A model generated the notes under the pieces. It had not been told where the DNA came from. It saw only the letters and a list, made by a program, of their open reading frames with translations, and made no database searches. This document shows, one piece after another, positions 25,058 through 32,546 of a stretch of DNA of 64,000 nucleotides (position 1 is its first letter; each line of letters begins with the position of its first letter). Source of the stretch: Nocardia sp. NBC_00416. GTDB taxonomy: Bacteria > Actinomycetota > Actinomycetes > Mycobacteriales > Mycobacteriaceae. Both the position numbers and the translations under genes were made by a program. The stretch covers positions 4,652,501 to 4,716,500 of the forward strand of contig NZ_CP107932.1 in the NCBI RefSeq assembly GCF_036032445.1, written 5' to 3'.

Positions 25058-26074
25058 ATGACCGCCTCCGCAACACTGCCGACCACCGCCCTCGGCGCCT
25101 CCGGGATCCAGGTCGGGATCCAGGGGCTGGGCTGCATGGGAATGAGCGAGTTCTACGGTCCCACCGATCGCGCGGAATCCCGCGCGACCCTGGATCGCGC
25201 GCTCGAACTCGGCATCACCCTGTTCGACACCGCCGACATCTACGGCGCCGGCGACAACGAGGAGTTCCTGCGCGAATTCGTGCTCGCCAACCGGGACCGG
25301 CTCGTGCTGGCCACGAAGTTCGCCATCGTCCGCAAGGCCGACGACCCGCACTACCGCGGTATCGACAACTCACCCGCCTACATCCGCGCCGCCGTGGACG
25401 GCAGCCTGCGGCGGCTGGGCATCGACACCATCGACCTGTACTACATGCACCGGCGTGACCCGCGGGTTCCGATCGAGGACACCGTGGGTGTCATGGCCGA
25501 ACTCGTCGCGCAGGGCAAGGTACGAGCCCTGGGCCTGTCCGAGGTCACCGGGGACGAACTGCGCGCGGCGCACGCGGTCCACCCGATCGCCGCGGTGCAG
25601 TCGGAGTGGTCGCTGTTCTCCCGTGACGTGGAACGCACCGCGGTACCCGCCGCGGCCGAACTCGGCGTCGCCTTCGTCCCCTACTCGCCGCTCGGCCGTG
25701 GTTTCCTGACCGGATCGCTGCCCCGGACCGATGAGCTGAGCACGGACGATTTCCGGCGCCATATGCCCCGGTTCACCGGCGACAACGCCGCGCACAACAC
25801 GGCGCTGCTGGCACCGCTGCACGCCATCGCCGAAGCGCGTGAACTGACGCCCGCCCAGGTCGCGCTGGCGTGGGTCCAGTCCCGGGCACAGGTCCACGGG
25901 CTGCCGGTGGTGCCGATCCCGGGCACCCGGCGCCCGGCCCGGCTCGCCGAGAACGCCGCCGCGGCGACGGTGACGCTCACTGCCGCCGAGCTGGACCGGC
26001 TGGAGCCGATCGCCGGTCAGGTGGCCGGTCCGCGCTATGCCGATATGTCCTTCACCTCGGCGGGCCGCGAGTAG
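25058..26074 (+). CDS. Aldo/keto reductase
   Basis: The 338-residue TIM-barrel oxidoreductase starts at MTASATLPTTALG. The catalytic tetrad is visible: Asp and Tyr in DTADIYG, Lys in VLATKFA and His in LYYMHRRDPRVPIED. The NADP site is in the VPIPGTRRPARLAENAA region. This resembles the YhdN/PtxD-like aldehyde reductase group. It forms an operon with the MerR gene upstream. The last 40 bp overlap the end of a convergent helix-turn-helix gene. Confidence 0.9.
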   Translation: MTASATLPTTALGASGIQVGIQGLGCMGMSEFYGPTDRAESRATLDRALELGITLFDTADIYGAGDNEEFLREFVLANRDRLVLATKFAIVRKADDPHYRGIDNSPAYIRAAVDGSLRRLGIDTIDLYYMHRRDPRVPIEDTVGVMAELVAQGKVRALGLSEVTGDELRAAHAVHPIAAVQSEWSLFSRDVERTAVPAAAELGVAFVPYSPLGRGFLTGSLPRTDELSTDDFRRHMPRFTGDNAAHNTALLAPLHAIAEARELTPAQVALAWVQSRAQVHGLPVVPIPGTRRPARLAENAAAATVTLTAAELDRLEPIAGQVAGPRYADMSFTSAGRE

Positions 26075-26925
26075 GACGACGGCCCCGATCCGCCCAGTCG
26101 CTGGGTGCCGATGACGCGCAGCAGCTCCATCTTCTCCGCAGCGTCGGTACCCGGCCGGGGCCAATAGATCAGCAGGCGCTGGGAGGCGTTCGGGGTGAGC
26201 AGCGTTTCGCAGAAGATATCGATCACGCCGACCTCGGGATGCACGGCAGTCTTGTTGTCGGAGAGCCGGACCGCGACTTCGTGCTCGGTCCACAACCGGT
26301 CGAATTCGGTGCTGGCCGCCCGTAGCGCCGCGACGTATTCGATCACATCGGGGTCCTTCGGCCGGCGTGCCGCGGTGGCGCGCAGATCGGCCACCTGCCG
26401 GCGGGACAACCGGTCGACGTCCGGCGCCGGGGCGATCTCGCGGGACGTGGGATCGGTGAACCAGCGCCAGGCATGGAACCGTTCCCATCCCGGACGCTCG
26501 GCCTGATCGCCGAACAGCAGGATGTGCATCCGGTTCTGCACCAGCGATTCGCCGAGATCGGTGATGACCGCTGCCGGGATATCGTCCAGCTTCGCCAGCA
26601 CGTGCATCAGCCCGGGCCCGACATGCTTGTCCGTCCGGCCGCCGCCCGGCGGCGCCTGATCACACAGTAGATAGACGTGATCGCGTTCGTCGCTGGTGAA
26701 CCGGAGTGCCCGAGTCAGCGCCGCGAGCACCTGGGTGGACGGCCGCGGACCGCGAGCCTGCTCCAGGCGGGTGTAGTAATCGGTGGATATCCCGGCCAGT
26801 TGCGCCACCTCGTCGCGGCGCAGGCCGGGTGTCCGGCGGCGGGTACCGGGCGGCAGCCCCACCACCTCGGTGGTCAGCTGCTCCCGGCGCCGCCGGAGGA
26901 AATCGGCGAGCTCGCTTCGATCCAT
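26035..26925 (-). CDS. XRE-type regulator with an MmyB-like C-terminal domain
   Basis: The 296-residue protein starts at MDRSELADFLRRRRE. An N-terminal helix-turn-helix follows: RRTPGLRRDEVAQLAGIST (turn and recognition helix near residues 30-50). The remaining 200 residues match the ligand-sensing MmyB domain, common in actinobacterial regulators that bind fatty-acid-like molecules. It is divergent from the aldo/keto reductase at 27027, which it may control, and its 3' end overlaps the convergent gene at 25058. Confidence 0.85.
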   Translation of the reverse strand: MDRSELADFLRRRREQLTTEVVGLPPGTRRRTPGLRRDEVAQLAGISTDYYTRLEQARGPRPSTQVLAALTRALRFTSDERDHVYLLCDQAPPGGGRTDKHVGPGLMHVLAKLDDIPAAVITDLGESLVQNRMHILLFGDQAERPGWERFHAWRWFTDPTSREIAPAPDVDRLSRRQVADLRATAARRPKDPDVIEYVAALRAASTEFDRLWTEHEVAVRLSDNKTAVHPEVGVIDIFCETLLTPNASQRLLIYWPRPGTDAAEKMELLRVIGTQRLGGSGPSSYSRPAEVKDISA

Positions 26926-27026
26926 ACCTCCACTGTGACGCACGGCGGCGCGGTCAGCCAGGGACCGCCGCTCCCCCGATAAAGCGTCTCTGCCACCGGC
27001 GCAGTCCGACGGCCAGAGTGGACCGC

Positions 27027-28037
27027 ATGACGAATACACAGATCGAGACTTCGCGGCTCGGCAGCACCGGTCCGGCCGTCGGACGGATCGCGCTCGGCGC
27101 GATGGGCATGTCGGGTTCCTACGGTCCCGCCGACGAGACCGAATCGGCGGCCACGATCCATGCCGCGCTCGACTCGGGCGCACGTCTCGTCGACACCGGC
27201 GACTTCTACGGTATGGGCCACAACGAACTGCTGGTCGGCCGGGCCATCGCCGACCGGCCGCGGGAGGAAACGATCCTCAGCGTCAAATTCGGCGGCATGA
27301 TCGGCCCCGACGGCAGCTGGCAGGGGTTCGACAGCCGGCCGGCGGCGCTACGCAACTTCCTGAGCTACAGCCTGCGCCGGCTCGGGGTGGATCATGTCGA
27401 TATCTATCGTCCGGCGCGACTGGACCCGGCGGTTCCGATCGAGGACACCGTAGGCGCCATCGCGGAACTGGTCGACGCGGGTTACGTCCGGCATATCGGC
27501 CTGTCCGAAGTAGGCGCCGAGACCTTGCGCCGGGCCGCCGCTGTACACCCGATCGCCGATCTGCAGATCGAATACTCGCTGTTCTCGCGGGGGATCGAAG
27601 CCGAGATCCTGCCCGTGTGCCGCGAACTCGGCATCGGGATCACCGCCTACGGCGTGCTCTCCCGGGGTCTGCTCAGCGATACGATGCGCGGCCGCACCGA
27701 TTTCCACGGATCGGACTATCGGGCGCACACGCCGCGCTTCCAGGGTGCGAATCTCACCGCCAACCTGGAGCTGGTCGGAACATTGGCGAGTCTGGCCGAG
27801 CAGAAAGGCGTTTCCACCGCGCAACTGGCCATCGGCTGGGTGCTCAGTCGCGGCGAGGACATCGTCCCGGTAATCGGCGCCCGCACGCGTAGCCGCTGGG
27901 CGGAAGCCCTCGGCGCGCTCGACGTCTCGCTCACCGCTGCCGATATCGCCGCCATCGAGGCCGCGGTTCCGGTCGGCGGTGTCGCGGGTAGCCGGTACGC
28001 CGAAGCCCAGATGAACGCGCTCGACAGCGAACGCTGA
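27027..28037 (+). CDS. Aldo/keto reductase lacking the catalytic histidine
   Basis: The 336-residue TIM-barrel protein starts at MTNTQIETSRLG. The Asp and Tyr of the tetrad lie in DTGDFYG and the Lys in LSVKFGG. The histidine position, aligned with LYYMHRRDP in the other reductase, reads DIYRPARLDP, so His is replaced by Ala. The rest of the barrel, including an IGARTRSRW cofactor loop, is intact. It may act on a different substrate with another acid group, or be a non-reductase member. The XRE gene 26925 is divergent and may regulate it. Confidence 0.85.
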   Translation: MTNTQIETSRLGSTGPAVGRIALGAMGMSGSYGPADETESAATIHAALDSGARLVDTGDFYGMGHNELLVGRAIADRPREETILSVKFGGMIGPDGSWQGFDSRPAALRNFLSYSLRRLGVDHVDIYRPARLDPAVPIEDTVGAIAELVDAGYVRHIGLSEVGAETLRRAAAVHPIADLQIEYSLFSRGIEAEILPVCRELGIGITAYGVLSRGLLSDTMRGRTDFHGSDYRAHTPRFQGANLTANLELVGTLASLAEQKGVSTAQLAIGWVLSRGEDIVPVIGARTRSRWAEALGALDVSLTAADIAAIEAAVPVGGVAGSRYAEAQMNALDSER

Positions 28038-28255
28038 GCGCGCTCGTCGCCGACCGGGCGGAGTGAGCTGGACCGCCCACCGGTCTCACGCCGGCCGAGC
28101 TGCGCGAAACTCCGGAACGGACCCCGGCAACGAGAGGGTGGCGCGAACCCTCGCAGTGGAGCCGCCCACGAGCCGGTCCTGCGGCGAGGGGCGATGCCCT
28201 CGATGGGGCGCCGGCTCGCCGCTGCCCGCACCCGAACAGTGTGAAACCCGTCCCC

Positions 28256-28888
28256 TCAGTGTCCCCGTGGCCCTTCGGGTTCGGTGTCCGATGCCGTTGT
28301 CAGGGTCACATCGAGGAGATGGTCCACGAGTTCGACCGCGGTCCGCGCGGTGTAGTGGCCGGGCAGCATTCCCTGGGCGATTCCTCCGATGGCCGCCAGG
28401 ATGAGTTCGGCGTCCAGCGCGGCGCGGGCGGCGGACACGTCGGCGCGACCGGCCCTGTCGAGCTGGTCGGCGACGATCGCGACCAATGCCCGGGGTGCGG
28501 CCAGTGTTTCGTCGGCGGTGATGCCCTGTCCGGCGATCGCCGCGGTGTTGAAGGCGCCCAGGACGATGGCCTCCGCCCGGCGCCGCTCGTCGAGCGGGAG
28601 CAGTTCGACCAGCACCGCGCGGATGGCCTCGCGGGGTGAGGCGTCACCGGAGTGCGCCGCCATTCGCTCGGCGAAGCGGGCGCCGGCATCGTGCATCACC
28701 GACCGGTGGGTCGCCAGCAGGAATTCCCGCTTGGTGCCGAAGTAGTACTGCACCAACCGCACCGACATCCCGGCTTCGGCGGCGACCGTCTGGAAAGTCA
28801 CCGCGGCCAGCCCACCGGCCACGATCACGCGGCGCACCGCATCGGTGATCTCACGCCGACGCACTTCGTGATCGACCAATCGTGGCAC
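28256..28888 (-). CDS. TetR-family transcriptional regulator
   Basis: The 210-residue protein is read from GTG 28888 (VPRLVDHEVRRREI) with GGAAGGAAGG upstream. The DNA-binding domain has VRRVIVAGGLAAVTFQTVAAEAGMSV then LVQYYFGTKREFLLAT, the standard TetR helix-turn-helix with the YFGTK segment. A C-terminal helical domain follows, presumably for dimerisation and ligand binding. It is divergent from the alpha/beta hydrolase gene, and palindromic sites between the two suggest it represses both. Confidence 0.85.
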   Translation of the reverse strand: MPRLVDHEVRRREITDAVRRVIVAGGLAAVTFQTVAAEAGMSVRLVQYYFGTKREFLLATHRSVMHDAGARFAERMAAHSGDASPREAIRAVLVELLPLDERRRAEAIVLGAFNTAAIAGQGITADETLAAPRALVAIVADQLDRAGRADVSAARAALDAELILAAIGGIAQGMLPGHYTARTAVELVDHLLDVTLTTASDTEPEGPRGH

Positions 28889-28935
28889 GAGTTCTATCGC
28901 CTTCCTTCCGGATCCAGGGCACCCAGCAGTTAGAT

Positions 28936-28971
28936 GGTATACCCATATCATTTATGTGGTATGTTCATACC
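28936..28971. promoter_or_regulatory. Probable TetR operator pair
   Basis: Two palindromes, GGTATACC (28936-28943) and GGTATGTTCATACC (28958-28971), lie in the 107-bp gap between the divergent tetR and alpha/beta hydrolase genes. They share the GGTAT half-site and are placed to overlap both promoters. Confidence 0.65.
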
Positions 28972-28995
28972 GCAAAAGTGCGGAGAGGGGAGACC

Positions 28996-29877
28996 ATGCC
29001 GAAAATCGGGCGATTCACCAGCGAGGAAGCGAAAGCCACCTTCCTGCGTGCCTACGAAGCCGTGGCCGCGAAGTGGCCGGTGCCGTCGACGAATATCGAC
29101 GTCGAAACGTCGTTCGGAACCACCCGCGTGCGCCGATCCGGCGACGGCCCCGGCGCACCCCTCGTGCTGTTACCGGGCATCGGCGGCAACGGTCAGGTGT
29201 GGTACCGATTCATCGAGGAGCTGGCACGCGATCGCGTCGTGTACACGCCGGACATCATCGGCTGGGCGGGACGCTGCGTGCAGACCGCACCCCTGCGCGA
29301 TACGAGCGATATCGCGAAATGGATGGCCGAAGCACTCGACGGGCTCGGGGCGGAGCGTGTTCACCTGGCCGGAAACTCCCTGGGAGCTTGGCTGGCCGGC
29401 GCGATCGCGGTGCACCGCTCCGACCGGCTGGCCAGTATGACCATGTTCGAGCCGAGCGCCGCGACCTTCGCCAAGCCGCGCCCGAGTCTGCTGTTCAAGT
29501 TCATTGCGGCGGGCGCACGGCCGACTCCCGAGCGGATGCGCAAGCTCAACGCATGGCTGATGCCCGGCTTCGAGATGACCGACGAGGAGTACGCACTCGC
29601 CACGGCGATCCCGAAGTTCCGGACGGCGATGCCGTGGGACCGCCCGTTCACCGACGACCAGCTGGCTGCCATCACCGCACCGGCGCTGGTGCTGTTCGGC
29701 GCCGAAACGGTCGTCAGCGATCCCGAACTCGGAGCGGCTCGCGCCCGCGCTCGTATCCCGGCGGCCGAAGCCGAGATCTGGCCGGGTGTGGGACACGATC
29801 TGCTGTGGGCGAATCCGGAACAGATGATCCCACGCTTTCTCGCCTTCGTCGCCGACCATGATCGAGTCCGAGGATGA
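28996..29877 (+). CDS. Alpha/beta hydrolase
   Basis: The 293-residue protein starts at MPKIGRFTSEEAK, with GGAGAGGGGAG just upstream. The nucleophile elbow GNSLGAW (Ser near residue 126), an oxyanion region LLPGIGGNG, an Asp-type acid in FGAETVVSDPE and the histidine in GVGHDLLW form the triad. The small lid region suits a carboxylesterase or lactonase, with no clear substrate. It is controlled by the divergent TetR gene, so its substrate may be the inducer. Confidence 0.8.
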   Translation: MPKIGRFTSEEAKATFLRAYEAVAAKWPVPSTNIDVETSFGTTRVRRSGDGPGAPLVLLPGIGGNGQVWYRFIEELARDRVVYTPDIIGWAGRCVQTAPLRDTSDIAKWMAEALDGLGAERVHLAGNSLGAWLAGAIAVHRSDRLASMTMFEPSAATFAKPRPSLLFKFIAAGARPTPERMRKLNAWLMPGFEMTDEEYALATAIPKFRTAMPWDRPFTDDQLAAITAPALVLFGAETVVSDPELGAARARARIPAAEAEIWPGVGHDLLWANPEQMIPRFLAFVADHDRVRG

Positions 29878-30007
29878 ACCACGCACGGTAGGCCACCCGC
29901 CGATGCCGGAGCCCGGCCCGGCACGCTCGACGCGGGACCGAAAGCCCGCCGCGCGCAGGCACGTCGACGTTGCGGACAGCACCGCGGCTGCCGATCTCGA
30001 GCACAGA

Positions 30008-30038
30008 CTGCCCCGGCCCGGAGACCGGGTCGGGGCAG
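30008..30038. terminator. Hairpin terminator between convergent genes
   Basis: A 14-bp stem with one G-T wobble (30008-30021 with 30025-30038) and a 3-nt loop lies between the alpha/beta hydrolase and the SRPBCC gene, 15 bp past the latter's stop. Confidence 0.7.
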
Positions 30039-30052
30039 CACACCGCTGTGAA

Positions 30053-30526
30053 CTACTTCGCGAGCAGCGCGTCCAGTGCCCGGTAGCTGGCATTGAGCCC
30101 TTCGGCCATACCGGACGCCAGCATGCCGTCCCGCTCGTCGGGTGTATGGAACTGGCTGACCGTGACCACCCGGGTCCGCCCGTCGCCGAGATCCTCGAAA
30201 GTCGCCGCGTCGATCGCGACATGGGCGGGCATGCCGTCCCATTCGAAGGACTGCACGATCCGCTCCTGCGGCACTATCTCCCGGATCCGTCCCTCGAATC
30301 CGTGAGTCCCGCCGTCGGCGGTCTCGACGAAACGCCAGTGCCCGCCGACCCGGAACTCCCAGCGCTCGACATCGACGCGATTACCGCGACCCCACCACTG
30401 GATGAGCTGTTCGAGCCGGGTGTAGGCGTCCCAGACCCGCTGGCGGGGAGCATTGAAAACACGCTCGATCCGGATCTCGCGATCCGCGGTAGCAGTGACA
30501 GCGGCTTCTTCGGTGGCAGTACTCAT
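30053..30526 (-). CDS. SRPBCC (AHSA1-like) domain protein
   Basis: The 157-residue protein fits the START/SRPBCC superfamily, with VFNAPRQRVWDAYTRLEQLIQWWGRG near residues 24-50 and FRVGGHWRFVETADG. Such proteins bind hydrophobic ligands. It overlaps the upstream ArsR gene by ATGA, a frequent ArsR-SRPBCC pairing in actinobacteria. The likely role is a small hydrophobic compound response, with the ArsR partner as its regulator. The actual ligand is unknown. Confidence 0.85.
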   Translation of the reverse strand: MSTATEEAAVTATADREIRIERVFNAPRQRVWDAYTRLEQLIQWWGRGNRVDVERWEFRVGGHWRFVETADGGTHGFEGRIREIVPQERIVQSFEWDGMPAHVAIDAATFEDLGDGRTRVVTVSQFHTPDERDGMLASGMAEGLNASYRALDALLAK

Positions 30527-30855
30527 TTCTCGCGCTCCGTTCGTTGCAGGAATTCGCCGAGACGGTCCATTCGCGCTTCCAGCATCTGCCGGTAGCCCTG
30601 CAGCCAGGCCACCTCCCGTTGGAACACATCGGGGCCGATCCGGCAGTACCGAACCCGGCCTCGTTTCTCCGTGACCACCATGTCCGCATCCTCGAGCAGC
30701 TGGATGTGTTTCCTGATGCCGGTGCGGGTCATCGAGAATTCGTCCGCGAGTTCGCTGACGGTGGCGGGGCCACGGCCGAGCCGTTCGAGGATTCCCCGTC
30801 GGTTGGGGTCCGCGAGCGCCCCGAAGGAGGCGTCCAAGAACTCATACTGAACCAT
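30523..30855 (-). CDS. ArsR-family transcriptional regulator
   Basis: The 110-residue winged-helix protein reads FGALADPNRRGILERLGRGPATVSELAD, then SMTRTGIRKHIQLLEDADMV, a typical helix-turn-helix with wing. There is no ELCVCDL-type metal-site cysteine motif, so it is unlikely to sense arsenic or zinc. It is the first gene of the arsR-SRPBCC pair and probably represses it, with an organic ligand. It lies 33 bp after the stop of a VOC gene on the same strand. Confidence 0.9.
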   Translation of the reverse strand: MVQYEFLDASFGALADPNRRGILERLGRGPATVSELADEFSMTRTGIRKHIQLLEDADMVVTEKRGRVRYCRIGPDVFQREVAWLQGYRQMLEARMDRLGEFLQRTEREK

Positions 30856-30887
30856 CTAGTTCAGTATTGATCCGGTGCCCGCGGGTG

Positions 30888-31298
30888 TCAACACGCCACG
30901 GTGAAGAATTCGTAGCTGTGCCCCTCGGGCGAGCGGACGTACACACCACGACCGCCGCCCAGATGATTGATCCCCCGATCCCAGCCGTTCTCGGGACCGG
31001 ACCCGAACGGCGCACCGGGCCGGACCGCCAGCCGGCGCATCAGATCGTCGAAGGTCGCGTCGTCGACCAGGAAACCGTAGTGCCCGGGCTCGACCCGGCC
31101 GCGCTCGTCGAAATCGAAGGTCAGCTCGGCATTGACGTGCACCGGCACGAACGGACCCGCCGGCGCGCCGACCTCGAGTCCCAGCATCTCCGCGAAGAAC
31201 CGCGCCCCCACCCAGCGATCCAGGACGGGAACGATCGTGTGGTTCAGCACGACACGCGGACGCCCGCGCCACCGTGAATCCACGCCGTCATTCCGCAT
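30888..31298 (-). CDS. VOC (glyoxalase-like) domain protein
   Basis: The 136-residue protein starts at MRNDGVDSRWRG, with GAGGAG upstream. It has the paired beta-alpha-beta-beta-beta modules of the vicinal oxygen chelate family: LNHTIVPVLDRWVGARFFAEMLGLEV, then HYGFLVDD, then VYVRSPEGHSYEFFTVAC, with histidines and a glutamate in the metal-site positions. The family covers glyoxalases, dioxygenases and antibiotic-binding proteins. It is divergent from a MarR gene that probably controls it. Confidence 0.8.
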   Translation of the reverse strand: MRNDGVDSRWRGRPRVVLNHTIVPVLDRWVGARFFAEMLGLEVGAPAGPFVPVHVNAELTFDFDERGRVEPGHYGFLVDDATFDDLMRRLAVRPGAPFGSGPENGWDRGINHLGGGRGVYVRSPEGHSYEFFTVAC

Positions 31299-31316
31299 GG
31301 CCAACTCCTCTACTAC

Positions 31317-31329
31317 ATGTGATTCACAT
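31317..31329. promoter_or_regulatory. Probable MarR operator
   Basis: The palindrome ATGTGATTCACAT (31317-31329) lies between the divergent VOC and marR genes, inside the AT-rich 83-bp gap. Its size and place suit a MarR dimer that would control both genes. Confidence 0.55.
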
Positions 31330-31381
31330 ACAATATACGTGCGAGTTGCATGTAACCGCAAGGAGACGCTAAATTGAGTGC

Positions 31382-31843
31382 ATGAGCCGCAGCCCTTCCC
31401 CCTCGGACGGCGGGCCCGCCCTATTCCGGCTGGTTCGGTTCTGGTCCCGGCGCTGGATACAGCGCGGCGCGGACGACCGTTCACCGGATATGCGGCACGC
31501 ACAGCACGTCCAGGCCGTCGAAGCGGTCGCCGGCGCCGCCCACGCACCGGGCGAGGCCACCATCACCGCTGTCGCCCATCAACTCGGCCTCGACCATTCC
31601 GGCGCCAGCCGCATGGTCCGCGACGCCACCGCCGCCGGTTACCTCTCGCGCCACGAATCCACACTCGACCGACGCCGCACCGCGCTGCACCTCACCCCAG
31701 CCGGTGAAAACCTGCTCACCGACGCGCACCTGTGGCAGCGCCGGGTCTTCGACCAGCTGACCGAGGACTGGCCGCCCGCGGACCGCCGCCGTTTCGCCAC
31801 CTACCTGCAGCGCCTGGCCGATGAGCTACCGCGCAACCTCTAA
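31382..31843 (+). CDS. MarR-family transcriptional regulator
   Basis: The 153-residue winged-helix protein reads ITAVAHQLGLDHSGASRMVRDATAAGYLSRH then DRRRTALHLTPAGENLL, typical of the MarR recognition helix and wing. Helices at both ends would form the dimer. It is divergent from the VOC gene at 30888 and likely represses it. There is no cysteine-based redox switch in the expected place, so an organic ligand is more likely. Confidence 0.85.
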   Translation: MSRSPSPSDGGPALFRLVRFWSRRWIQRGADDRSPDMRHAQHVQAVEAVAGAAHAPGEATITAVAHQLGLDHSGASRMVRDATAAGYLSRHESTLDRRRTALHLTPAGENLLTDAHLWQRRVFDQLTEDWPPADRRRFATYLQRLADELPRNL

Positions 31844-31898
31844 CTGCTGGGCACGACCGAATACGCGACCGGCCGGACCACCGGCCACCGCCCGCTCC

Positions 31899-32348
31899 TC
31901 ACCACCGATAGTCGAGAAACTTCCCGTCGAACGTGATGACCACTCGGTCGCCGTCCGGATCGGGCCGCCGGGCGAAATCGACCTTGAAGTTGATCGCGCT
32001 CATGATCCCGTCGCCGAACTCCTCGTGGATCAGCTCCTTCAGCGCCGGACCGTACACCGAGATCGCCTCGACGAACCGGTAGATCGTGGGGTCGCTCAGT
32101 AAAGCCGGATCGGCGCCGCGTGCGGGCTGCAGCGCCAGGCTCTCCGCGACCGTATCGTCCAACCCGAGCAAGTCGCACGCCTTCCGGGCCTGCTCCGCTG
32201 TCATCGGATGCTGCCCCAGCAGCGCGGCCGTCGTCCAGACCAACGGAGCACCGAGCGAATCGGCGATATCGGCCCAGGACAGGCCCCGTCGAATACGTGC
32301 CGCCACGACGAGATCGGCGGCCGCGCGCTTGCTCATGATCGGTTCCAT
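31899..32348 (-). CDS. cynS: Cyanate hydratase (cyanase)
   Basis: The 149-residue protein starts at MEPIMSKRAAADLVV, with AGGAG 6 bases upstream. Its length and sequence match CynS: an N-terminal helix-turn-helix-like part, then TIYRFVEAISVYGPALKELIHEEFG and GIMSAINFKVD. The Arg, Glu and Ser expected in the active site are all there. Cyanase converts cyanate and bicarbonate to ammonia and CO2, giving nitrogen and detoxification. It sits alone without cynT or a transporter, convergent with marR. Confidence 0.9.
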   Translation of the reverse strand: MEPIMSKRAAADLVVAARIRRGLSWADIADSLGAPLVWTTAALLGQHPMTAEQARKACDLLGLDDTVAESLALQPARGADPALLSDPTIYRFVEAISVYGPALKELIHEEFGDGIMSAINFKVDFARRPDPDGDRVVITFDGKFLDYRW

Positions 32349-32546
32349 ACGAAACTCCTGGCATCGGGAAATATCGGCAAACACCGAAAGCCTGCCACCG
32401 TCGGCCACAGCGAACCGAAGCGGTATCGCAGTATTTACGTCCGCGATACTTACGCTCCGGCGCATCGCGAGTGCGATGTGATTTCGAGGAGACCGGCTCG
32501 ACAGCACCCGGTGAGGGCCCGGTAACACCGAGCCCGCGCGCGCCGC

